Below, piece by piece: positions 24,104 to 36,100 of a stretch of DNA of 64,000 bases. How positions within the stretch are numbered: the stretch's first letter is position 1; every line of letters starts with the position of its first letter. The stretch is taken from the NCBI GenBank assembly GCA_900708905.1, contig CAADRB010000017.1, positions 124,001 to 188,000 of the forward strand, written 5' to 3'. The notes below the pieces were generated by a model. That model ran no database searches. It was given only the letters and a program-made list of their open reading frames with translations, and was not told the origin of the DNA. This stretch comes from Hymenolepis diminuta. Taxonomy: Eukaryota > Platyhelminthes > Cestoda > Cyclophyllidea > Hymenolepididae. A program made the translations under genes and the position numbers.

Positions 24104-27100
24104 ATGTTATCTTCCGTATCAGTAGCTTACTTCGTCGGTTTTTGGGCTTTTGCCTATTTTATGGATCTAGGTTTGTCCACTCATCCCTACACGCGCCAGA
24201 AGTATATAGGGCTACGAGACAGAGCAGGCTTTTCCATCAATATATTACAAGCCAAATTTTTCACCCAAAAACTCAACCCCTTCTTTGAACGCATCTGTGA
24301 GACTAATTGGTTTCCATGGAGTTTATGGTTTTTCGCTGGAACCGCTTTCTCAGCTGTCTTCATGCTATTAAGCATTGTTGTATTATTCTTTCTTGCCTAC
24401 AATACTATATTACGAAAACCTATTGAAAAACAGGTCATTACGCCTGTGGTGAGTTGTATTATTAGTTTATTTTACCTTCGCTCTAGATGCCTGGTGTAAA
24501 TTTGCCTGTAAATCAACTGGGCTTTTACTTACTAACCTTATTAGTATGTGTTGTACTACATGAAGCTGGTCATGCAATGGCTGCTCTGAGAGAACGTGTT
24601 CGTATCCATGGATTCGGTTTCTTTCTCCTCGGAATTTACCCTGGCGCTTATGTAGATATTAGTGATACCGATTTAAATAGTCTTTCACCAATGCGCCAGC
24701 TAAAAATCTATTCTGCTGGCGTCTGGCACAATGGTGTCATTGTAATTTTGAGCATTCTTTGCTTCTATGGTCTTCCTTGGATACTCAGTCCCGCCTATGT
24801 CGTTAATCAGGGTGTTGGAATTATCGATCTACAGCAAGTGAGTTTTTGTGGTATTTTATTTTTGAACACTAATCCAGTTATTGCTCGACATATTGTCAGT
24901 TTGTCGATGTTTTTTATGATCGAAATTAACTAATATTCGCACGTCCCACCTTAGAAGTCATAGTTTTACTTGAATTTTCTGAAGTTTTAGGTGGAATTAT
25001 GCGTACAAATATGAATTGTGTATCTTTTATTGTGTACAATTTGTCAAAGTACTGAGCCCTGGATTATGACATTGAATCTTATAGTGATTAGATCCTAAGT
25101 TTTGTTATATTCGAACTATAAATATCTGTAGTTATAAATAGACAAGTGATAGAAGTAATGGTTTATATTTGATTTCGACTTCATCGTCTGGGTTTGCAAT
25201 TTATTCAGAAGTCAAATTTTAGTTACCAGAATTCATTACAGAGTTGATTTTTGTTGTTTGTACATCATATAACTTTCTATGATTGTTCATTTACTGCTGA
25301 AGTTATAGAGGATAGCTTTATCTACACGTAGAAAGAAAAGGGGAATTTTGTGTTTGCCGTATGAATATATCCTTATTCTTATTCATTACTCATTTGTATT
25401 TCCTATCACACGCATAATAAAGTTAGCTATCGATGCTCCTCAGAATTGCTTGAATGTCCATCCCGAAATATCAAATTTGATCTTAATCTGTCAAGGATTA
25501 AGATGGCATGCTTAAAGATGATCATCTAAACCATCCATGACTTTAATAAGATTTGAATTATCCAAAAAAGGATCATCTAAAATGAGTAGAATTCGTCACA
25601 ATTTTAATACAGTGATCTCTCTTTTAGTATAAAAGCATTGTTTTTTTTTGTTGCTCTGTCCTAGCGCGAATCTGCTTTAATGTCGAAGAATGCGGAATTG
25701 ATTCAATTCGTTTTTTTTTCAGCCTTGATAGACTTCACCTTAATGTATGCCTTGCTTCAAAGTGATATGGTGGTATTACTGCTAACTCATAGGTATGTAT
25801 GAATCAAAGACGGCTAATAGAACTTTTGAGTGTCTTTCCGCCCCTTATAAAGCCTCTTATCTATTGTTTTACGCTTTAATAACTAGCTGAATAATGGATT
25901 TTTCTTCGTGTAATTTCTAGTGGTTTCCATAAATTAGTACATCTAACGCCGACTCATCAGGGTTCGCTTGATAAGCTTCCAGTTACTGTGTTATTGTCAT
26001 TAACACTAACTAACCATTTACTTCCTATAATCTCTGCTTGCAGTGTCTCGAGACGTCCAATGGTTAAAATTTAATTCTAGATTCTGCTTTCGCTGTTCAT
26101 GTTCCCAAAATTACTTTCTTCTCTTTTGGGGTGAAATGGGAAGTACATATTTGTGGTAGGTGCTAAGATAACATTTGTCTACGTAGTATTGCTTGAATGA
26201 GGGATTAATCTCATGGGTTTCTGGGTACCATAACTCTCCCTAGGTAAGGATTTCAGCTGCGTCGTGTGTCAAGTTATCGATACTGCGAAATTTGCGTACC
26301 GATTGTTTGAGTGTGAAGATAGTGATGGATCATTACAAAAGTAAATGCTCGGATCGATGTAAGACAATGCAAAATTTAAGGCTAGGAGTAATATAACTGG
26401 GTTCCGATCGGCGAGTACGAAGTTCGAATAAGATCGCGTGTTAAATTTCATTTTTATTTGAAAACTGATTATTAATTGAGTTGACTGATTTTAAAAGTCA
26501 GAGACCACAAAGTCGAGACGCATCGGTATGCATCGTTGAATGTTAATGACCAATTATGTTGATTATAACTGGCCAAGCGATGAGTGGTGAAATTTGTGAA
26601 TTTCTTGTCAGAGACTCTAGGATGTGTTAGAATTCATTTATCCTCATTAGTTGGAAATTTTTGTGTGGCATGTTTTCTTCCATCTGAAAATGGGAATTAA
26701 TTTTGGTTATCCTTTTTAATTCCAACTTTTTCCCATGAAGGGGAGTACAATTTTTCAGTTTCTCCCCATGATGATCATTATTATGCTTTTAAATTTATAA
26801 AGTCTTTTCTGATGTATTAAATTTCACAATCCCTTTCTATAAATCTCCTTTCTATCCTCCTGGCTCTTTGACCTACTAGTTGCATGGAAACTAAGTCTGG
26901 TTTTTTACACAGTGAAACAATTCTCACAATTTCCCATCGTTATAAAAATCTCGCTTTGTGCTTTACATTGAGGTAAAATATTTGGTAGTATACATTGTGG
27001 TGAGTTGATGCTCGTGCGAGTCCCTTTTCGGTTTGAAATTGAAGTAAATCAATCTGTATAGAGTGACTGGACTCACAAATTGTCCTATTAATCTATTTAC

Positions 27101-30100
27101 ACCGATTCAAGTTGTTACAAATTGTATTTCATCTCCCTAATTCAAATATGAATGCGAAATTATAACATTTAGTTATTTTGAAATCTACATTTGATGAGGT
27201 TAGCACAAATCCACAGTGCTTTGGAAAAGCACTGCACTATTGCTATTAATATTGATCCATTATAACCTTGTTGCAACCTAACGGAATCGTCATAAAATCT
27301 GCCATTTCAAACTCTGATAGTCGGAATCTGCAGCCAGAATATTAACTACAGTCGCATCTTTCAAGAAGGGGTTTTACTTTTTCATTGAAAGAAAGTGGTA
27401 CTATACTCTGCTTAGTTTATAGTGAAGAATAGGTTTAGAAAGTTTAAAAAGAATAGAGTAGAACTTCCTGTTAGTAGCACTAAATGATTTCTTTGCCGAG
27501 GGAACATTTCTAATGTCCTAATATTTCATGGTATCATTTAAAACGATCTTTATTTGTCAACCATGGTGGCAAGAATGATATTCCTTCTCACTTCAACATT
27601 AAAAATTTAATCCTTGTTTGTTTCATCTTTATATGTGCATGCCTTAGGAAATCTCTTATTTTCTTGCACGTGATTAATTTAAACTCTTTTAGTACTGTTT
27701 ACCTAAATTACCGTAAGAAAATGCAATTATATTATTTTATGATAAATTCTCTTATAACAGTAAGGGTCTTCCCAACGGCTACTAGTATTTGTCTTCTAAA
27801 TATCGGGGGACTAAGGCTTGAATGTAGGCCACAAAAGCTTTCCAAGCCCATTAGAAGCAGTGTTTACTGCACTTGACTCGAGTAGAGGGAAGGTATCCTG
27901 AAGTCTTACTAGAAACTCATTCTATCATTTGTTGGTCAGAGTTCACTGAGGTGATTAGTCGCCTACACTATTGAATGTGCATCGATGGGTATTGATCTCG
28001 TAATTTTTGACTTGGCAAACATGGAAGTTGGTCGCTGTGCCACCGGCACGCCTGTTGATGACGGGTATTTTACACACCAGCAATAACCAAGAAAGGAGGA
28101 AGATTGATGCAGAAGTAAAATGAGATTTTAAATACAGGTAGTTGAGCTGAGTCAGAACGGATCAGTTGCGAGCGCAAACCCATAATCGATGTGCGAATGT
28201 GCCTTAGACGCAAGATGGGAAAAATATTGACCTGATTCGGCTGGCACAAGTATAATTTCACGGAATTTTCATTACTACCATAAATCAATTTTGGAATTTG
28301 ACCATAACCGACTTATTCCTTCTCATCTGCTTTTTTAAGCCGTCTTTACCTTGTCTTACTAGAATCAAATGTCTGTGTAGTATGTAGTGATTTAACTACA
28401 TGCAGTTGTTAATCATGATACTTTTATGGGTCAGAGATGTCCAATTAGATGCGCTAAGTTATCCTTTTATCCATCCAAGTTCATTCAAAGTCTAAGACCT
28501 AACCTTTCCTAGAGTGGATAAATTTGTGTTTTAAAACATTTGATCCCACAGAATGCGGATTACTCGTGCGTTGGCCTCTAGGTCAGACTCCAAGAGGGAT
28601 TACTTATTTATTATTTTATTTATACTTTGGCGAAACAGTGATCTTGAACGCGTCATATATATCATATAAATTAGGTAATAAATCCACTTGTTGATCAATT
28701 CTAAGTTTAATGATAGCAAGCGCTATCTAACACTAATATTTGACGGACTTTTTTCTGATGACAAATTCGTATTCTGCTATTCCTCTCTTGATAAATAATA
28801 ATCAGTACGGTTGGTCATTCTCATCACTTGATGTGTATTGATGAACATTGGGCCCATGATCTCTTACTTGGCAAGCGTGTGCCTGGTTTTTTGCGCTAAG
28901 CTTCTTTAGATGACCAAAGCTGTGACCTTAAAATATGGACGCTTACCGTGATATTGTAGAGATTTTACTGACCCTCCAATAACATAGCTAGCAATTTTAA
29001 TTGCAAAGGTACGTTAGCTAAGCTAATTCTAAGCACGATTTGATAGAGAGCGCTTTATTTGCTACTTGAATTTGCATATTTTGATGTGGATGTTTTTTTT
29101 CAAAAGCTGTTTTCTAGATAACTTATTGGTACATCCTAGGACACCCGAGCTCAGGCTTGGAAAAAGGTTATTTTGGTTTTTAATGATTAATTTTGGCAAT
29201 AAACCTTCACCTTAATCACAACGGTGTTCGCTTTGTACAAATGTTTGATTCAATTGGGATTTTATTTTTGCGTTAAATGAATCTTTGATATTTCATGTGA
29301 TTATGCAATCATCATTTCTGTTGGCCATTTAGTGTCTATTTTCTATCATTAATAACCGGCTTTTACTGCCTCTGAGGGATTTTGTTTCCATCTATTGATT
29401 ATTACTTTCATTAAAATTTGAATATATGCTTTCCTTAGGGAATTCAGTAGTATTCCCTTATAATTATTCTACAAGGTGATTGAGAAGTAGCTTTCTATTT
29501 CAAAGACCAAATAATTAGCTATAATAAAAAATCTGAGCTTTTGGCCTTAAGTTTTGCATCCAAGTTCTTGATTATCTGCATCGGGTTGAGTATGTAATAA
29601 TCTATCATCATTTATGCACTTGAATAAATAGTTTTCAGCTCTTGAGGAATACGTGCTGCTACTTTTTCAGGAGATGCTTTGAATAGAATTGCAACTGAAT
29701 CTGATATTAATGTTTAAGATGACATTCTGCTACACGGCATTTCAACGATCACTCTCTTATGTGACTGCATATTAGATTAGCTTACTTTCTTAAGGTAATG
29801 AAGATTAAATTAGCTATCTTGAATCAGCAGGTAGCCGACCTTTCGTTTGATGTTACCATTACTGTCTCGTATCCTTTTTGTGTAGTGACTAAACCTGTAA
29901 AATCTATTTATTGTGTAATTTCCACAAGATTCCTATTTGATAGTCTACTGGCGCATCCTCACATTCCAAGATAATCATCGTAACATTTTCTTTCAATGAA
30001 GACATGGGGAGTATTTATTGCCATTGAATGTATGAATTTGATGAATAATCGCCCTAATTCATGAATATCTTACTCTGACTAGCATTAATCAGGGGATCAT

Positions 30101-33100
30101 TCTGCTTATTTTCTACCTATCTATGCTGGTGCACGAGGGATTGGACTCTTCTTATAACGCAGAATTGCTCACTTCTAGGGTTCAGAAATATTGGTCTGAT
30201 ATAACCTTCTCCTTTTCCCTCTCTAGAATTCTGTATTCTCCGGTCCTCGAGGTCTTCAATTGGGAGACGCCATAACTCGAGTAAACACCTGCCCTGTTAC
30301 CACTCCTGCGGAATGGTATCACTGCCTACAAGAGGCAAGTGCTAAACCCACAGGCTACTGTGTCCCCAGCAGTTTCATCACCCAACACCTCTCACTCCAA
30401 GCAGCGCCGGTGGTCTCTGGTGGAGATCAACCGGGTGTTCGGCATCTCTCTGCTGTGGTTCCCCAGGCTCAGCAGCAGCCGGAGCTGAAGAATCAGAATA
30501 CGGATTTGAAACAGCAACAGCAATTTGTTAACGGAAGTGGCGCGGACTGCTGTCCACCTCATCTCGCCCCTACACATATCTGCTTCACGCATATGGCCAG
30601 TGGAATCAATACCAAAGTAAGTGGACCTATATTTGTTGGCCAGACTCACGTCTGTTTGGTTAAATATATCCTGTTATGACAGGGAGATGTACTTCTACCG
30701 ATATAGCGCCTACTAAACATAGAGTAAGGAAAGGCGCACATTCCTTTTCCGAAAAAGATTTCTCTTAAGCTTTTGTTGTCCTTTAAGTCCTGGATTGTAG
30801 TCGTTAATTTTGTTTAGAGCACAGTTTTAAAGGTTAGTCGGTGGAAATCCCATGAGATGGTCGTTGACTCATATTTATTTATCGTCGGCTTTTTAAATGA
30901 AATATAATATGCTCAATAACAGGAAAAAACTTGTGTACCCTGGTGGCTCGACGGTTAACGTGCTCGTTTGCGAGTTCAGAGGTCACGAGTCCGATGCACA
31001 TCCAGTTATCACAATAGTCAACCGCATCAATTAGGTCTGGTTGCAGGATTTTGATTTATTACTATGGAAGCTCTATGATTTTACTCCTCTATCCAAGATA
31101 AGTGTTGAAAGAAATCCTAGATGAATTTAGGAGTCATCAGTTATTTAAGAAAACGTCTATCTCTAACTGCATACAATTTTATGGTTGGCTGGTGATATTT
31201 TTATCTTTTTATAACTGCTGACCAGTTAGTAGAACATTGGTTGGTCGAAATAAAGTATCTAGAACCTACGATGCCTTCCTATTGTGATATTCACATTACT
31301 CTGATGATATAATAGTCTAATTTTTATATAATACTTCTAGCGTACACTGATTTATGGGGACTTTTACTTTGTTTGGGTTCCTTTAAACTATACACAGAGA
31401 TCTAGATGACATGGTTATACAGGAATCGTGTGTATTGTTCTCTGTCAACTCACACTCATTTGAGTTGAAAAACTGTTTTTTCATTATTCTGGATAACAAG
31501 TAGATAGAATCGGTTTGATAGATTTTTCTTTACTCCTATAGGATATCTTAATCTTCCTATTTAATGTATCGCATTTACCCTGATAGATCTCGAAAATACA
31601 GGAGAGTTCATTGTTAAGTACCCCCTGATACTAGGAGCAGGCAGTTCGTATATATTAATCTGACATTTGAGTTGTAAATTACCTTAACTCCTTTTTTCTG
31701 ACATTTTTATTGACACATCCAAGGACAGTTTATCACAGTCTATATTCACTTTTTTCTACTGTCTAGTTAGACTAACAATTTTAATGTATCAATTGACTCC
31801 CCATCGTAGCCATTGGGTGGAGTTTTTTAAGCAAATCGTTTATTTATGATTCCTTGATATTAATTAGTCTTGTACATTATAAAAAGGGATATAAAAGCCT
31901 TGGAAGATGGGTAGATTGCACGTTATTACCTTATTTTTTTGCCTGGGAATCTTGTTATTTTAGTTTGTTTCTATTTCATGATGTGCATAATATCGGCTAA
32001 GTGGGTTTCTGTATTTCTTCTAATCACTTTTCCTCCATACTTGTATTAACTTCTTACGCATCGATAATATTACATCATATCAATTCAATTGTTTCTAATC
32101 TCTAACAAAAGTATAACAGCACCGTTATATATAATATTATTAATTAACCTGCGGTCCATTAATTTGGATATTTTAAAAACCTAAAAAGATAAATGGTTCA
32201 TCCGCTTATTAGGAATCTTGGTGTTTTTTGTTTGCTTTAATCATGAGGTTCATGGTACAGTGCCGTTTATACTTCAAAACACTACTGTGTTTATTTCTGT
32301 TCTTTGGTATCCTTCAATTTATTTTTTCTCTCTCCCCTGACCTCGAATCAATCTTTTAACTTGTTCAATTCTACACGAGATATCTTTGTAACGAATAAAT
32401 AGAACAGAAAACTTCTTGAGATATCCTCCTAGATTTTACAAATTGTGGCACCCCAAGGTAGGGAGGAGACTGATGCGATGATGTAGCTAAATTAATAAAT
32501 TGGGCATATTGATTTTCACTCTCCCGCTCAGTAGTCAGTGTTTTTGTGAAAGCTTTCCGTATGATTCTCTTAAACCACGAGAATATAAAAAATGATAAGA
32601 TTGGTGGATAGATAGGTCGCACTTTTATGACCTTTCTCTCGCTATTAGCTGTGCCGTTTTTTAATAAGGTTCATGATACTGCTATTTGTACTTCCTTCTA
32701 TTGTTTGCATTTGCTTTGGTATTTTGATCCACTGTTGTGCTTTTGAATTTTGTACGTTCCTTTAGTTCATTGACACCCATGGGATAATCCTCTAACTTTT
32801 TAGATTCCTACCAGATTTCGAGGTATTTATAAAATGAATAAATGGCGAAAATCACAATGTAATAGGGTCTTACCAACGTAGGACAGAAAAAACTAGCAAA
32901 GTTGCTTCTTTTCTGAGACTTGTAAATTCAAATTCCCCAAGATAGGAGACAGAGATAGCGGTTGGATACTTGTATTGCGTAAATGTACTGAAAAGTTGAA
33001 TGAATCGATTACCTCTCCCTTCTACTCTGTAACCAATGTAGGTGTTTTTTGTGCAGGTTGATTTTATGTGATTCTCTAAAACCACTTGGGGAGCGTGTGT

Positions 33101-36100
33101 AGCTAGCTCATTAATCACGACACTAAAAATCAAAAGATTGATTGACAGATAGATGATGCATCTATGATCCATTTTCTTTGATTAAGAATCTTACTGTTTT
33201 TGTTCGATCCGGTTTTTATGAGTTTCATGATGCAGTGCTATTTATGCTTCCTTAGGTATTTAATCCAAAACAAAGTGCTTTCTTTTCAGTTAGTATTTTG
33301 AGGTTATTTCGAATTGACTAGGCTGGATTCGAGCTCTTATCAGTTTAATTACCGATGTAACCAACGTATATGAAATTAAAATGAATATTTCCTCCTACTG
33401 GAAACTTTGTGAAATATCATTGTCATATTATTACACCATTGTATAAACAGTATGCCAATGTCTGAAAGGGTTCTGGTATTGGATGAATCCATATTGATAC
33501 CAAAATTGGCATGTCTGTAGTACTGATCCCTTCATTTTTGGTGTTTTGATTAGATTTTGAGGAAGTATTTCTAGTGTCAGCCACACAGCACCTTAGAAAT
33601 AGGGTTACAACCTAGCTAGCCGAACTGGGAGCTCAGTGTGGTCATTGGCTAGACCAATTTCATGGCTATCGCTCGACGTAGAGATTTGTTTTTATGATCA
33701 GGGTGGCTCCTCCTCTTCACTATTTACAATCTTTATACTTGTTGCTTATTCCCATCTTTCAAGACTTTTCGCCCTCTCATTTACACTTGTCTTGTCTATT
33801 TGATTTACGTTTTTAAAGTTCTATATAGACCATGCTATCAATATTAGGGTATTAAAGTATTTAAATAGGTTTGTAGAAATATCTAAATTCATTTCTTCCT
33901 CTAAGTAATAGAAACTATATATATATAGTTTATATATACTTTATCAAATTAGACTAAGGTATGGAGTTGTATTGATGCCTATTTACCAAGAATTGTGGTT
34001 AATGCCTGTAAATATGACTTCAGAAGAGTAAATGTTTTTTTCATTTACGATTTTTATATAAATGAAAAATGACTGTTAATTTTCTAGGCTTTCAGTTCCA
34101 GCCTTGAAGTTGATACAAGTCAGTTAATTAATGTAAACTTTATTCTCTCTGGTATAAATTTTGTTTTAATGCTTTGCAGAAATGATCATTTTATTGGTAA
34201 GCCAATCTGTATTATTTCACATCACCTCCTCTCATTTGTATTTCTTAATCATGTCTGGGGTTTCTAGTTTTTACATAATAAATGGCACAATTAAGTTTAG
34301 TTAAACTTGTTAAATTTTGATTAGTTAAGAGAAAGAGTGAACCAATATTTGCCATGGGTGGTCCCTTTAATTGATAAGTTCTTTCTTTTATCTTTTGTAC
34401 GCTGTTTGAAATGGAGACTTTAGATTACGTTTGAGCTTTAGACTGTCAAGATGTTAAACGAGTTCCAGAAGAACGCGACACCGCACTAGTACCTATCTAA
34501 TGGACGTATTCAGCCGGTCTATCGATGTATTGAGCTACACTGAGGCTGGCAGTTAAGCTGCTCTGATGGGCCTTTAGCCGTCTCAGGTTGTTAATTGGGA
34601 GCTTAACACTGCAGGAAGCGCTATTCATTGGCTCCAATCAATCCATTATTTATAATCCCGGTTTCATTTTCCAGCTATAACCTTGATTGAAGTGCTTTGC
34701 GGAAATGTTCCTTTTATTGGTATCAACGGGTCCTGTCCTATTATTTCCCATCGTCTCCAGTTATTCGTATCCTTTAATCTTGTCTTGTATTTCTTTATTT
34801 TTAAAAGAAAAATTGCACATGTGGACTTATTTTGCTCTTAATTCTACACAAGTCATTGAAAAAACGTACCCAATGTAGTTGTTATGTACGCACATTGTAA
34901 AGTGTGAATGTCTTTAAAGTTTTCCACATTTCCTTTTATCCTCCATCGTATTCATTTACTAAATAACTTTGTTACTCTGTGATTTCTGTGGATGGAACTA
35001 CTCAGAGCAGAGCATATTTATGGTGTTTCTAGACAAAAGATATCAGATTTTTTGTCGAAGGAATTTGTGCTATTTGTGAAGGTGGATATAAACATTTGTA
35101 AGCTTCTTTCTAGCACTCTGTCACCTTATTGTTTATATCTTTGAAGAATTCAATGCCTCCTCTTAGTAAAACGACTTGGCTACACTTTGTCTGTTTGGCC
35201 TTGAATGCTGTCCAGGTTGTTTGATTGTCAGCGATATTCACTTTTATTATCTACTTCGTAATGATCTGGACCCCAATTCTCTTAAAGAAATAGTCCTTTA
35301 GATGTTGAACAAAGAGTTTATGCCATATTCTTAGAGCGAATGGTTTTGCTTATCTCTCTTTCCACGAAGTCAAATTGTCAACAGTAAAATCAACTTTTAT
35401 ACAAAGCAGAAATGTGTATTTTTAATGAGGTACCTTGCATAAGAAGTTGAATATACAGTGAACGTTAGGCATCTGAGGACATTTATATTTTTGTAATTTA
35501 AACTAATTCGATAATAATTAATGAAATGAAAGACACCTGTACTACTCTATAAAAGCGAGACACAGCAGTTTGAAGTTGCAAGATTTCTAAAAGTCGCCGC
35601 ATCTTTCCTTTACAAAGTTAGAAAGGAGCTGCTGAATGAAACCAATGGAAATGAATTGGCCACCACGAGGAAGAGAAAAGAGCTTCGTCAGCGCTCTGCT
35701 GACTCACTCAGAACACCTGAGTTTGTGAGAGGAGTGCATAGCACGGCATGATGCACGAAAATCATGGAAGGTCAATGCGCAACATCTTGCTAAAGATCTT
35801 CAAGTGTCTAAAGATACAACAATATATAAGCAATGTTGTCCATCAAGACCTCGGATACAAATCACACGTTCCTAGATGAGGCCAGTTTATGTCGATGAAA
35901 CCTCAAGAGAATCGCTTAATGAGTGCAAAATGACTTCTAAACAAATTGAAGTACCCAGAAGAACCGGAGTGTCTTTACCTTTCTCCCACGAAAACACTTC
36001 CACCAGGATCAGAAGTCGATTGAAAAGTGTTGGTTGGGGATGTACGGGCGGACCCCACTGAAGTTCCAACTATTATGCGTACGAAGTTTCCACCAACAGT

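Larger units (their letters stand above)
31860..33330. repeat. Imperfect tandem units of about 0.3-0.56 kb
   Basis: A recurring block (GGAATCTTG..TTTTTTGTTTG, then TTCATGATRCAGTGCTATTTATRCTTCC) recurs near 31945, 32209, 32645 and 33185. Between them the blocks with TGGATAGATAGGTCGCAC..TATGACC at 31895, 32610 and 33155 also correspond. Units are diverged. Two of them contain minus-strand ORFs with hydrophobic starts. Confidence 0.45.

Noticed and set aside
31860..33330. CRISPR or satellite array
   Set aside because: Units are long, diverged and lack regular short repeats with unique spacers; the genome is eukaryotic.
33918..33942. TATA-rich palindrome as promoter
   Set aside because: Simple AT repeat inside an intron with no start or exon nearby on either strand.
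35887..36069. Pairs of identical ORFs on both strands of the mariner copies
   Set aside because: They are fragments or shadows of the broken transposase, not separate genes.
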